DNA of 64,000 nt from Thermophagus xiamenensis (GCF_900112795.1 NZ_FONA01000024.1:1-64000), one strand, 5' to 3'; shown: positions 47,054 to 56,022, counted from the first letter of the stretch. Numbers and translations: made by a program. Notes: a model not told the origin generated them from the letters alone.

Positions 47054-48283
47054 ATGTCAGCCGCTATGACCACCCTATGCCTCTACACATCCGGTTTTCC
47101 CTATGGTTCGGGCGAACAATTCATTGAAACAGAAATAAAATACCTTGTTAAAGAATTTGACCGGGTAGTCATCATCCCCGCGAACATATCAGGGCCACGA
47201 AGAGAGCTCCCGGACGGTGTTGAAATCCTCCAACCGGAATACAGCGGATTCACAAAACTCAAAGGACTCCTTAGCATCGGATGGTGGGTTCTCTATTGTC
47301 TGAAAGATGTATGGCGGCATCCCAATAAAATACTAATTATTAGTGCTATTCTCCACCGGGGATACGAGGCTAAAATCATGGATGCATTTCTGAAAAAGCA
47401 TCATTTAAAACACAACACCCTCCACTACACCTACTGGTTCACAGACCAAAGCACGATACTGGCAATATTAAAATCAAGAGGTAAAATAGAACACTTTGTT
47501 TCCCGCGCACACGGTTACGATTTATATTTTGAAAGACGAAAAGAAGGCTTTATCCCCTTCCGCAAATTTCAACTGAAACAAGTTTCTCGCCTGTTTCTTA
47601 TATCTAAAAACGGGGTTGATTACATGAAAAAGAAATATCCCCGGTTTGCCAGTAAATACCGATTGTCGTACATGGGAACCGAAAACAGTGAGTCGCCCCT
47701 CCTGTCCCCACCACCTGAAAACAATACTTATATTGTTGTCAGCTGCTCAATGGTCATAAAACTAAAAAGGATAGATCTTATTGTTCGGGCATTGGCTGAA
47801 ATCAAAGATATTAAAATAAGATGGGTCCATTTTGGTGACGGAATTCTGTCAGAGGACGTCAAAGACCTGGCTCAAAGACTTCTTCCCAAAAACATTAAAG
47901 CGGAATTTAAAGGGTTGGTACCCAATGACACCGTTCTTAAATTCTTCCGCGACAATTATATTGATTGTTTTATCAACGTCTCATCTTCCGAAGGTCTGCC
48001 TGTAAGCATCATGGAAGCCACCAGCTTTGGAATACCTGTTTTAGCCACCGATGTAGGTGGTACCAAAGAAATTGTTAATTCAGAAACCGGAATCCTAATG
48101 CCGGCCTCCCCTGATCCGCATTCTGTTGCCAATAACCTTCGTTTAATACTCGAAACAAAAGCCCGAAATCCCGAAGCAAGACTAAAAACCTATAATTTTT
48201 GGAATTCCCATTTCAACGCAAAAAACAATTACATCGCGTTTTGCAAAAGCTTAAAAGAGACTAATAGGCCGTTAGGACGTTAG
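47054..48283 (+). CDS. Glycosyltransferase family 4
   Basis: 409 residues. The N-terminal half has TLCLYTSGFPYGSGEQFIETEIKYL; the C-terminal GT-B half has VVSCSMVIKLKRIDLIVRALAEI, VHFGDGIL, IKAEFKGLVPNDTVL and the nucleotide-sugar-binding ESSSEGLPVSIMEATSFGIPVLATDVGGTKEIV-type region. It is likely a sugar transferase in surface-glycan synthesis. It is closely related to the gene cut by the right window edge (from 63147). The last six residues (NRPLGR) and the TAG stop come from the 8-bp repeat array, meaning the original C-terminus was replaced or extended by repeat DNA. Confidence 0.92.
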   Translation: MSAAMTTLCLYTSGFPYGSGEQFIETEIKYLVKEFDRVVIIPANISGPRRELPDGVEILQPEYSGFTKLKGLLSIGWWVLYCLKDVWRHPNKILIISAILHRGYEAKIMDAFLKKHHLKHNTLHYTYWFTDQSTILAILKSRGKIEHFVSRAHGYDLYFERRKEGFIPFRKFQLKQVSRLFLISKNGVDYMKKKYPRFASKYRLSYMGTENSESPLLSPPPENNTYIVVSCSMVIKLKRIDLIVRALAEIKDIKIRWVHFGDGILSEDVKDLAQRLLPKNIKAEFKGLVPNDTVLKFFRDNYIDCFINVSSSEGLPVSIMEATSFGIPVLATDVGGTKEIVNSETGILMPASPDPHSVANNLRLILETKARNPEARLKTYNFWNSHFNAKNNYIAFCKSLKETNRPLGR

Positions 48284-48425
48284 GCCGTTAGGTCAATAGG
48301 CCATTAGGCCATTGGGTTGTTAGGCTATTAGGCGGTTAGGCCGATAGGTCAATAGGTTGTTAGGCCACTAGGTTATTAGGCGATTAGGCTGTTAGGCCGT
48401 TAGGTTATTGGGCCGTTAGCCCAAC
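48264..48425. repeat. 8-bp array overlapping the glycosyltransferase 3' end
   Basis: A continuous TAGGCCNN array, about 19 units of mostly exact 8-bp spacing, beginning inside the coding sequence and ending about 90 bp before the next gene. Only the period-8 module is present; no hairpin or AT module. Confidence 0.9.
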
Positions 48426-48515
48426 ATCTTACTTACTTTCTCTAACCTTTGCCTATTCCTTTATATTGCTATTATGTTTCTGAAACATTATTTTTGTGAA
48501 GCATAATCCATTAAT

Positions 48516-49889
48516 ATGAAATTTTTCAATCGACACCGGGAACAAGAAAGAATAAGAAAAGCCCTTCTTAGAGAGGATGGACAATTAATCGTGATTTACG
48601 GTCGTCGAAGATGTGGGAAATCAACATTAATAAAAAATATTATTAAAGCGGGCGACATCTATTTCATGGCTCAACAAACCGATGATAACATACAACGACA
48701 GCAATTGGCTGCTGTTATTGCAGAAAAATTTCAAGGTTTTGATGCCATGATTTACCCTACGTGGGAAGCGCTCTTTAGCAATCTAAACCGGCAAACAAAA
48801 GAAAAATTTATCTTGGCTCTGGACGAATTTCCTTACATGGTCAAAAGCAGTCCTATACTGCCAAGCCTTATTCAAAAAATTATCGACCAAAAACTAAACA
48901 GCAACTATCATATTATTATTTGTGGATCGTCTCAGCAAATGATGAACAGCATGACGTTAGAGGCCTCATCACCACTATATGGAAGAGCCTCTGAAATCAT
49001 AAAAATTAAACCTTTAGAAGCAGGATGGATCACAGATTACCTGGAGTGTGATGCCACACAGGGCGTAAAAGAATATGCTGTTTGGGGAGGTATCCCCAGA
49101 TACTGGGAACTGCGCCGAAATTATCCTTCCTTTTCCCAAGCTGTAAAAAACCTGATTCTGGATAATCAAGGAATACTGCACGAAGAACCTTCCCGGCTCT
49201 TTCTCGACGATATGAGAGAATCTGTTCAGGCCTATTCCTTACTTTCGTTAGTAGGGAAAGGAGCTCATCGTATTTCAGAAATAGCATCCAGACTTAACAA
49301 ACCGGCTAGCCAAATTTCCCGACCCATCGATAAACTTATCAATCTCGGATACTTGAAACGAGACATTCCTTTCGGGGAAAATCCCAAAAACAGCAAAAAA
49401 GGTCTTTACACTATCGCCGAACCGTTCTTTGGTTTCTATTTTTCATTCGTAGTTCCTTTTCTTTCATCGTTAGAGTTAAACCTAATCGACCAAGTTTTTG
49501 ATATTTTTTCTTCCCGCGAAAATCTTTTCATATCATCATGGTGGGAAAATCTATGCAGACGCTCCGTTCCGGCAAAACCTTTTAACGATATATATTTTGG
49601 CCCCGCTCAAAGATGGTGGGGGAACAACATCAATAATCAACCCATGGAAATCGACGTGGTTGCTCAATCACTCGATGGCAAATATCTGCTTGTAGGCGAA
49701 TGTAAATGGTCAGAAGTTCCAAACCCTAAAAGCTTACTGGAAAATACTCAAAAAAAAGGAGCTTTACTTCCTTTTGCTAAAAACAAAATAATTATTCCGG
49801 TACTTTTTGCTAAATCATCTCCCGACAGCAACAACAATCCTAATATCCTTACCCCCATTCAGGTCATGAATAGATTAAAAACCGGGTAG
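48516..49889 (+). CDS. ATPase with DUF234-like C-terminus
   Basis: 457 residues. Walker A GRRRCGKST is at 29-37, Walker B ILALDEFPY near 94, and a sensor-type IIICGSSQQMM. A winged helix follows (GAHRISEIASRLNKPASQISRPIDKLINLGYLKRDIPFGE), then a nuclease-like domain (EIDVVAQSLDGKYLLVGECKWSE), as in the archaeal-type ATPase/DUF234 family. The conserved E-x-D-x..ECKW set suggests a PD-(D/E)XK fold. The function of this family is unsettled. It is flanked directly by 8-bp arrays on both sides (stop at 49889, array from about 49893). Confidence 0.9.
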   Translation: MKFFNRHREQERIRKALLREDGQLIVIYGRRRCGKSTLIKNIIKAGDIYFMAQQTDDNIQRQQLAAVIAEKFQGFDAMIYPTWEALFSNLNRQTKEKFILALDEFPYMVKSSPILPSLIQKIIDQKLNSNYHIIICGSSQQMMNSMTLEASSPLYGRASEIIKIKPLEAGWITDYLECDATQGVKEYAVWGGIPRYWELRRNYPSFSQAVKNLILDNQGILHEEPSRLFLDDMRESVQAYSLLSLVGKGAHRISEIASRLNKPASQISRPIDKLINLGYLKRDIPFGENPKNSKKGLYTIAEPFFGFYFSFVVPFLSSLELNLIDQVFDIFSSRENLFISSWWENLCRRSVPAKPFNDIYFGPAQRWWGNNINNQPMEIDVVAQSLDGKYLLVGECKWSEVPNPKSLLENTQKKGALLPFAKNKIIIPVLFAKSSPDSNNNPNILTPIQVMNRLKTG

Positions 49890-49892
49890 ATG

Positions 49893-50040
49893 AGGCAATC
49901 AGGCAATTAGGCCATTGGGCCGTTTAGGCTGGTAGGCTATTAGGCTATTAGGCGGTTAGGCCGTTTGGTCAATAGGTTGTTAGGCCACTAGGTTATTAGG
50001 CGATTAGGCTGTTAGGCCGGTAGGCTATTAGGATTATAGG
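49893..50040. repeat. 8-bp array between the ATPase and four-helix protein
   Basis: TAGGCC-type units with period 8 from the ATPase stop to the next gene. The part at 49970-50020 resembles the array at 48340-48395 almost base for base, so it was probably copied. Confidence 0.88.
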
Positions 50041-50073
50041 GTGTATTTTCCTTTAATAATTGATAGAATTATT

Positions 50074-50439
50074 ATGGAAAATTTTAGCTTTAAGAATCTT
50101 CGGGTCTGGCAAAAAGCGATGCATTTTGCAGAAAGATGTTTGGATATTGCCGAAGGTGTTCATGGGCATTATCGCTTGGTTGAGCAATTGGAGGCGGCGG
50201 CATCTTCTATCCCGCAAAATATTGCTGAAGGAGAAGGAAGAATAAGTAATAAAGAAAAAATAAATTATCTATATTTTGCCCGTGGTTCATTGTTTGAAGC
50301 CATCACTGTTTTAAATCTGTTTTATTATAAAAAGCTAATATCCTCTAGTACCCTTGACGAAATGGAAGAATTAGGCATTGAAATATCAAAGATGATTAAC
50401 TCTTTAATCGCACAAAAAAGGAAATTTAACTCACAATAA
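50074..50439 (+). CDS. Four-helix bundle protein (23S rRNA IVS-type)
   Basis: 121 residues from the ATG at 50074; a GTG at 50041 lies at the edge of repeat DNA and is less likely. The sequence starts FKNLRVWQKAMHFAERC and has the characteristic LVEQLEAAASSIPQNIAEGEGR and YLYFARGSLFEAITVL. Members are encoded in 23S rRNA insertions or as free genes, and their role is unknown. It is bounded by repeat arrays on both sides and is probably an accessory single-gene island. Confidence 0.88.
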   Translation: MENFSFKNLRVWQKAMHFAERCLDIAEGVHGHYRLVEQLEAAASSIPQNIAEGEGRISNKEKINYLYFARGSLFEAITVLNLFYYKKLISSSTLDEMEELGIEISKMINSLIAQKRKFNSQ

Positions 50440-50443
50440 TCCC

Positions 50444-52290
50444 CTAGCCGCCTAATGGCCTATTGGCCCATCGGCCTATCAGCCTAACGACCTAGTGGCC
50501 TAAAAACCTAACGGCCCATTGGCCTATTAGCCTATTGGCCTAATAGAGCCGCAGAGCGGCGACACCTTTGTAGCAACAGTGCAACCATATACAACCTGAG
50601 CCCCAGCGGGGCGACAGAGCGGTAAAACGGAAAGAAGCTACCCCACCCTCACCCCCCCAACCCCCTGAAGGGGGTGCGCCGGCCCGCAGAAGTCAGTTAG
50701 GCCATTGGGTTATTAGGCCATTTGGCTATTAGATACGGAGTCCGAAGGACTCCAATGTTTATAGCAAAAATGCAAAAATAAAAAACCATCGACGCCGTAG
50801 GTGTCGAATAATCATTGGTCATAAATGGGAGGAACAAATGATAAAATGGTGGAAAGGCGGAATGGTGGAACGGTAGCCGCGGAGCGGCGGCAGAACGGTA
50901 AAACGGAAATAGCTCCCCCTCCCTCACCCCCCAACCCCCTGAAGGGGGTGCGCCGGCCCGCAGATGACGGAAACCAGAGGCCAGAAACTAGAAACCAGAA
51001 GCCAGAGGCCAATTAGGCCATTGGGTTATTAGGCTATTAGATACGGAGTCCGAAGGACTCCAATGTTTATAGCTAAAAAGCAGCAACAATAAAAACCATC
51101 GACGCCGTAGGTGTCGAATAATCATTGGCCATAAATGGTAGGGTAAAATGGTAAAATGGCAAAATGGTTGAAAGGCCGAATGGTAGAATGGCAGCCCCAA
51201 CGAGACAGCAGAACGTTAAGGCATAAATAATTAAAGGATATAGGTAGAAATATAATAGATATAAATTGTTTAGCGCAAAATCAGCCTAATGGCCTATTGG
51301 CCTAATAGCCTATTGGCCTAATAGAGCCGCAGAGCGGCGACATCTTTGTAGCAACAGTGAACCCATATACAACCTAAGCCCCAGCGGGGCGACAGAGTGG
51401 TAACCCGGAAATAGCCCTCCTCTCTCACCCCCCAACCCCCTGAAGGGGGTGCGCCGGCCCGCAGAAGTCAGTTAGGCCATTGGGTTATTAGGCCATTTGG
51501 CTATTAGATACGGAGTCCGAAGGACTCCAATGTTTATAGCTAAAAAGCAACAAACCAGAAGCCAGAGACCGGAAGTTAGAAGCCAGACATAAGATATAAA
51601 TTGAAATAAATAGATATAAGGTAGATACAAATAGAAATAATTAGAAATAAAATTGATATAAATGGTATGCTGCAAAATAAACCTAACAACCTATCAGCCT
51701 AATGGCCTAACGGCCTAATAGCCTATCAGCCTTTATTTCCAGCCGCAGAGCGGCGACATCTTTGTAGCAACAGTGAACCCATATACAACCTAAGCCCCAG
51801 CGGGGCGACAGAGTGGTAACCCGGAAATAGCCCTCCTCTCTCACCCCCCAACCCCCTGAAGGGGGTGCGCCGGCCCGCAGAAGTCAGTTAGGCCATTGGG
51901 TTATTAGGCCATTTGGCTATTAGATACGGAGTCCGAAGGACTCCAATGTTTATAGCTAAAAAGCAACAAAAAGAAGTCAGAGGCCAGAAGCTAGAATAAA
52001 AGATATAAATAGAAATAAGGTAGAAATATGTAGATATAAATTGTATGATGTAAAAATGGTCTAATGGTCTAACGGCCCATTAGCCTAGGGGCCTATTTTC
52101 TAATGGCCTATCAGCCTAATAACCCATTGGCCTAACAGCCTATTGGCCTAATGGCCTATTAGCCTAATGGCCAAAAAACCTATTGGCCTATTTGCCTAAC
52201 AACCTAACAGCCTAATAGCCTAAGGGCCTAACAACCTATCGGCCTAATGGCCCAATTGCCCATCGGCCTATTTCCCTATCCGCCTCTCCC
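50444..52290. repeat. Longest composite repeat region, with fresh cassette duplications
   Basis: About 1.85 kb with no gene. It carries at least four cassettes, with GGAGTCC-GAA-GGACTCC hairpins at 50737-50753, 51045-51061, 51512-51528 and 51928-51944; GACGCC-GTA-GGTGTC hairpins at 50789-50807 and 51099-51117; GCCGC-AGA-GCGGC and GCCCC-AGC-GGGGC hairpins; C-rich blocks; and 7-, 8- and 10-bp arrays. Bases 51325-51554 and 51741-51970 appear identical (230 bp, offset 416). The region ends in a long 8-bp array (52055-52285). Confidence 0.9.
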
Positions 52291-52617
52291 TTCTCCATTG
52301 CAAACCAACTAAAGACTATCGACTAAAAACTAACGACTTTTTCCCCATTCCCCAAAACTTATTTATTTTTGCACCGTTATAATACGACCATTTAATCTCA
52401 TTTAAGTGATTCCTATGGGAGTCACCGTGCCGAAGGCGTGGAAAAAATCAGGTCATTAGGCCATTGGGTTGTTAGGCCAATAGGCTATTAGATATGGATC
52501 CGAAGGACTCCAATGTTTATAACTTAATGCGACAATAAATCCAACTCTTTATAAGAATTAGAATTGAAACAAATTTCGAAATGATGTAACTTTATCCGAA
52601 CCTTATACTTAAACATT
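52291..52617. other. Gap upstream of the AbiE-like pair
   Basis: Holds ACTAAAGACT-like short repeats, a TATTTTTG box (52364-52371), a GCC-GAA-GGC small hairpin near 52428-52440, then a short 8-bp array and a decayed GGAGTCC hairpin (52450-52515). No gene is visible. Confidence 0.55.
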
Positions 52618-52968
52618 ATGCCAAAGACGCCCATAAATAATACTAAGGATTTTAGTGAGAGATCAGACAAATTACCATATCTCGATTTATTGTCTGATCA
52701 TTTATTCTGGGATGTCAACAAAAAAACTTTGGATATTCAAAAAAGCAAAAAGACCATTGTCCACAGGGTTCTGGATTACGGACTGCTAAAGGATTGGAAA
52801 ATTTTGGTTCATTTATATGGTATTGAAGAAATCGCAAAAGTGGCCATGAAAATTCCCGATCTGGAAAAAAAATCGGCCAACCTCATTGCTTTTCTTAGTA
52901 ATACAAGCATTAAAAACTTTGCATGTTATTCATCGAAGCAATCGACCCCGCCACATTGGAACTTTTAA
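52618..52968 (+). CDS. DUF6922-like protein, putative antitoxin
   Basis: 116 residues with YLDLLSDHLFWDVNKKTLDIQKSKKTIVHRVLDYGLLKDWKIL, the pattern of small proteins that precede AbiEii-type nucleotidyltransferases in Bacteroidota. The family name is my best recollection rather than a search result. It overlaps the next gene by 46 bp in another frame, so translation is likely coupled. The last residues (after about 105) are dictated by that overlap. It presumably acts as the regulatory/antitoxin partner. Confidence 0.6.
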   Translation: MPKTPINNTKDFSERSDKLPYLDLLSDHLFWDVNKKTLDIQKSKKTIVHRVLDYGLLKDWKILVHLYGIEEIAKVAMKIPDLEKKSANLIAFLSNTSIKNFACYSSKQSTPPHWNF

Positions 52969-53546
52969 TTCAATTGCAGGCACTGCCGGCATTTAGTTCC
53001 TTAAGGTTGGTAAGAGGAACCGGCCTGGCTCTGCAAATTGGACACAGAATATCCATCGACATAGACCTTTTCGGAAACATTAAAGCCGACGAATTTGAAG
53101 TTGTAAACCAATTGAAGTCAATAGCGACACCTACTGTACTGAAAAAATCTAAAAACATCAATATCTTCATTATTAATGGTATTAAAGTTGATATCGTAAA
53201 TTATCCCTATCCTTGGTTAGCACCACCATTAAGAGAAAATAATCTAACCATCGCAAATATAATTGATATCGCTGCAATGAAACTTAGTGCTATTACCGGA
53301 CGGGGCACCAAGAAAGATTTCATTGATTTGTTCTTTTTGTTAAAACTGTATAGCCTAAATCAATTGCTTAACTTCTATAAACAAAAATATCCGGATGGTT
53401 CCGAATTTCTCGTCATTAAAAGTCTGACTTATTTTGATGATGCAGAAGATGATGACTTCCCGGTTATGCTGGTTGATACTAACTGGCAAGCCGTAAAACA
53501 ACGCATCCGGAATGCAGTAAAACAATTCCTCGAATTAGGCCATTAA
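52923..53546 (+). CDS. AbiEii/AbiGii-type nucleotidyltransferase toxin
   Basis: 207 residues. The nucleotidyltransferase motif is RGTGLALQIGHRISIDIDLFG (G-[ST/TG] then D-x-D), followed by IVNYPYPW, NIIDIAAMKLSAITGRGTKKDFIDLFFLL, the typical end of the AbiEii fold. Such toxins transfer nucleotides to RNA targets (often tRNA) and serve in phage defence. The final LELGH and the stop come from an 8-bp array sequence (TTAGGCCATTAA), so the original C-terminus may have been altered. Confidence 0.82.
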   Translation: MLFIEAIDPATLELLIQLQALPAFSSLRLVRGTGLALQIGHRISIDIDLFGNIKADEFEVVNQLKSIATPTVLKKSKNINIFIINGIKVDIVNYPYPWLAPPLRENNLTIANIIDIAAMKLSAITGRGTKKDFIDLFFLLKLYSLNQLLNFYKQKYPDGSEFLVIKSLTYFDDAEDDDFPVMLVDTNWQAVKQRIRNAVKQFLELGH

Positions 53547-53745
53547 GGCAATTAGATACGGAGTCCGAAGGACTCCTATGTTTATAGGTAAAAAGCACAA
53601 CAAACCAGAAGCAGAAGCCAGAAATTACAAGAGGATATAAGTGGATATAAATTGAAATAAAGTAGATATAAATAGTCTATTGGCCTAATGGCCTAATGGC
53701 CTAATGGTCTATCGGCCTAACAGAGCCGCAGAGCGGCGACAGATT
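53535..53745. repeat. Composite repeat cassette after the AbiEii gene
   Basis: TTAGGCCATTAAGGC (overlapping the CDS end), GGAGTCC-GAA-GGACTCC hairpin at 53560-53576, ATGTTTATAG, a CCAGAAG run, a period-10 AT array, a CCTAATGG array (53690-53725), and a GCCGC-AGA-GCGGC hairpin at about 53726-53738. This is a compact single cassette. Confidence 0.88.
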
Positions 53746-53823
53746 TTTTTAAGAATTATTGAATCGAAATAAACCTTTTAATTCCTAGAGAGGTTTAAAA
53801 TATATGTGCTCAAAACTAATTCA

Positions 53824-53934
53824 TTGCTGTTTATTACTATCTACGCCATCGTCGTCACTTACAACGGTGCCAAATGGGTTGACAAATGCTTTGGCAGCTT
53901 GGTTAACTCATCTTATCATATAAACATAAGCTAA
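53824..53934 (+). pseudogene. N-terminal fragment of a family 2 glycosyltransferase
   Basis: The frame reads LLFITIYAIVVTYNGAKW, then VDKCFGSLVNSS, and stops at 53932. This is the classic GT2 start (hydrophobic strand, VVTYNG, W-x-KCxxSL), with nothing of the rest of the enzyme. The next gene begins 3 bp after the stop. The likely event is truncation of a GT2 gene when the AlbA_2 gene arrived. Confidence 0.65.
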
Positions 53935-53937
53935 GAT

Positions 53938-55404
53938 ATGAAGCTTAAAGACCTGTTAAGCCAACCGGAAGGACGCCGAATTGAATTCAAAGAGCAATTG
54001 CCATCAAAAGCCGATTTGTGTAAAACCGTGGTAGCATTTGCCAATGATGCCGGAGGCGAATTGTATATTGGTATTAAAGACAATCCGCGAATAATTACAG
54101 GTCTGGATGAAAATGATTTGTTAAAGATAGAAGAACAAATTATCAATATCATTCACGACGGTTGCGCACCGGTCATTTTACCTGAAATATCCTTTAGAAG
54201 ATATCAAAACAAACCCGTTATAGTAGTAAAAATTTTTAAGGGGAATAACCCACCATATTATTTAAAAAGTAAAGGTATAGAAAAAGGCACATATATTCGT
54301 ATCGGCTCTTCAAGTCGTTTGGCAAACCGGGAAATTATTGAAGAACTTCAACGGCAAAGCAACAACATCTCATTTGATGCTCTGCCGATTTATAACAAAG
54401 AAGTTAAAAACCTTAAATGGAACGATTTTAAAAATCAATTAAAAGAAATAATAGGTGAAAAAGTAAACCTTACCCATTTGGCAAAGCTTAATCTGATAGT
54501 TAATGAACAAAACCGTAAATTTCCTAACAATGCTTTAATTTTATTATCTTCGGATGACCTCAAAACACAATTATTTCCAAATGCCAAAATAGAGTGTGCC
54601 CGTTTCAAAGGAACTGTTCCCGGCGATTTTATCGACCAAAAAACGATTGATGTGCCATTAAGCTTTCAGGCAGAAGAAGCCTACCGTTTCGTTTTAAGGC
54701 ATATTTCTAAAGGATCGGAATATGAAGGCGTTTTTCGCAAAGACCGTTGGGAATATCCTGTGGTAGCCATACGGGAGTTGATTCGAAATGCCGTTATTCA
54801 TCGCGATTATGCTCTTAAAGGAATGGATATTAAAATTGCGATTTTTGATGATAAAATTGAAATATCAAGTCCGGGAAAACTCCTGCCATCAATCGATTTT
54901 AACGATATGGAGGCCGGACAATCAGATATACGCAACAGAACCCTGGCACCCGTATTTAAATTACTGGGAATTATTGAACAATGGGGTAACGGCCTCAGAT
55001 TAATTCATGAAGAATTAAAACGTTATCCCGAAATTGACTTTTTGTGGAATGAACATGGTATGATGTTCAGAGTATCCTTAATAAAAAAGAATTTTAATGC
55101 TGTGCCAAATTCACAATCGATTTCTGACCATTACCACCAGACGCCGTCGGACACTGTCGAATACCGTCGGAACACCGTCGGAATACCGTCGGAATACCGT
55201 CGGATACTGGCCGATTGCTCTGAACAAGAAAAAACAATTATTCTATACATTCTCAAAAACAATAAAATAACCTCAAAATCGGTTGAAAATTTAATAAACA
55301 TTAAGGAAAGCAGAGCAAGAGAACTTCTTAGGCTTATGGTTAGCAAAAATTTTATCGAACGGCACGGAAAAGGGAAAAATACCTATTACACATTGAAGGC
55401 CTGA
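53938..55404 (+). CDS. AlbA_2/ATP-binding putative transcriptional regulator
   Basis: 488 residues. The Schlafen-type AlbA_2 domain (1-120) has RRIEFKEQLPSKADLCKTVVAFAND, GGELYIGIKD and GTYIRIGSSSRLA. A GHKL-like ATP-binding region has IRELIRNAVIHRDYALKG, ISSPGKL and GNGLRLIHEELKR. A C-terminal winged helix (about 430-488) has NNKITSKSVENLINIKESRARELLRLM. Between the last two lies a stretch made of four exact 11-bp repeats (55160-55203) encoding VEYRRNTVGIPSEYRR. The family includes putative regulators and defence-associated proteins. The gene replaced part of a GT2 gene and sits between repeat cassettes. Confidence 0.85.
   Translation: MKLKDLLSQPEGRRIEFKEQLPSKADLCKTVVAFANDAGGELYIGIKDNPRIITGLDENDLLKIEEQIINIIHDGCAPVILPEISFRRYQNKPVIVVKIFKGNNPPYYLKSKGIEKGTYIRIGSSSRLANREIIEELQRQSNNISFDALPIYNKEVKNLKWNDFKNQLKEIIGEKVNLTHLAKLNLIVNEQNRKFPNNALILLSSDDLKTQLFPNAKIECARFKGTVPGDFIDQKTIDVPLSFQAEEAYRFVLRHISKGSEYEGVFRKDRWEYPVVAIRELIRNAVIHRDYALKGMDIKIAIFDDKIEISSPGKLLPSIDFNDMEAGQSDIRNRTLAPVFKLLGIIEQWGNGLRLIHEELKRYPEIDFLWNEHGMMFRVSLIKKNFNAVPNSQSISDHYHQTPSDTVEYRRNTVGIPSEYRRILADCSEQEKTIILYILKNNKITSKSVENLINIKESRARELLRLMVSKNFIERHGKGKNTYYTLKA
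55160..55203 (+). repeat. Four 11-bp tandem repeats inside the AlbA_2 gene
   Basis: AATACCGTCGG-type units occur at 55160, 55171, 55182 and 55193, with degenerate partial copies at 55141-55159. Each unit has near-palindromic CCG...CGG ends. Since 11 is not a multiple of 3, any change in copy number shifts the frame and removes the C-terminal winged helix. Confidence 0.9.
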
Positions 55405-55408
55405 AAAT

Positions 55409-55513
55409 ACAACTATAATTGCCTGCTATAATGATAATGAAATAAGTTCATCCTGTTTTGACTTAGATTTTTGGACAGATTACAAGCACAATTATATCGA
55501 ACCATTTAATTAA
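55409..55513 (+). pseudogene. Possible C-terminal gene remnant
   Basis: An open frame continuing past the AlbA_2 stop in another frame reads IIACYNDNEISSSCFDLDFW and TDYKHNYIEPFN before a TAA. The amino-acid composition looks protein-like, and it could be the tail of the gene that was interrupted, but the family is not recognised. Confidence 0.3.
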
Positions 55514-55514
55514 C

Positions 55515-55625
55515 TAATGACTAATTTTAAGAACCAATAGTTCAATGAAATAAGCAAATTTTATACAAATGATTTGCTAATGCAAAATGTTCATCTTAAA
55601 TCTTACATCTAAAAATCTAATTTCT
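55515..55625. repeat. Dispersed repeat shared with 21988-22046 and 56850-56892
   Basis: Bases 55515-55571 match 21988-22046 with a few substitutions. The following ATGTTCATCTTAAATCTTAC stretch (about 55590-55625) recurs at about 56858-56892. Neither looks coding. Confidence 0.6.
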
Positions 55626-55632
55626 AGTATTT

Positions 55633-56022
55633 GATGTGCCAATGTGCTAATATTCTGATGTGCTGATGATATTAGAAGCCAGAGGTCAGAAACTAGAAGC
55701 CGGATATAATTATATAAATTGAAATAAGTAGATACAAAAGATATAAGTAGGTATCGGCCTAGTGGTCTAATGGCCTAACGACCTATTAGCCTAATGGCCT
55801 AGTAGCCTAGTGGCCTATTTGTCTAATCGCCTAACGACCTAATAGCCTAATGGCCTAATAGCCTATTGGCCTATTGGCCTATCGGCCTAATGGCCTAGCA
55901 ACCTAACAGCCTATCGGCCTAAAAACCTAAAAGCCTAATGACCTATTGGCCTATCAGCCTATTGGCCTATTAGCCTATCAGCCTATTAGCCTATCGGCCT
56001 AATGGCCTATTAGCCTAATCCT
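55633..56022. repeat. Mixed 8-bp arrays upstream of the PIN pair
   Basis: It begins with a second 8-bp family (GCTAATGT-like, 55633-55665), then CCAGAAG and period-10 AT modules, then a long CCTAATGG-orientation array (55755-56020, more than 30 units) up to about 60 bp before the next gene. No hairpin modules are seen here. Confidence 0.85.
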
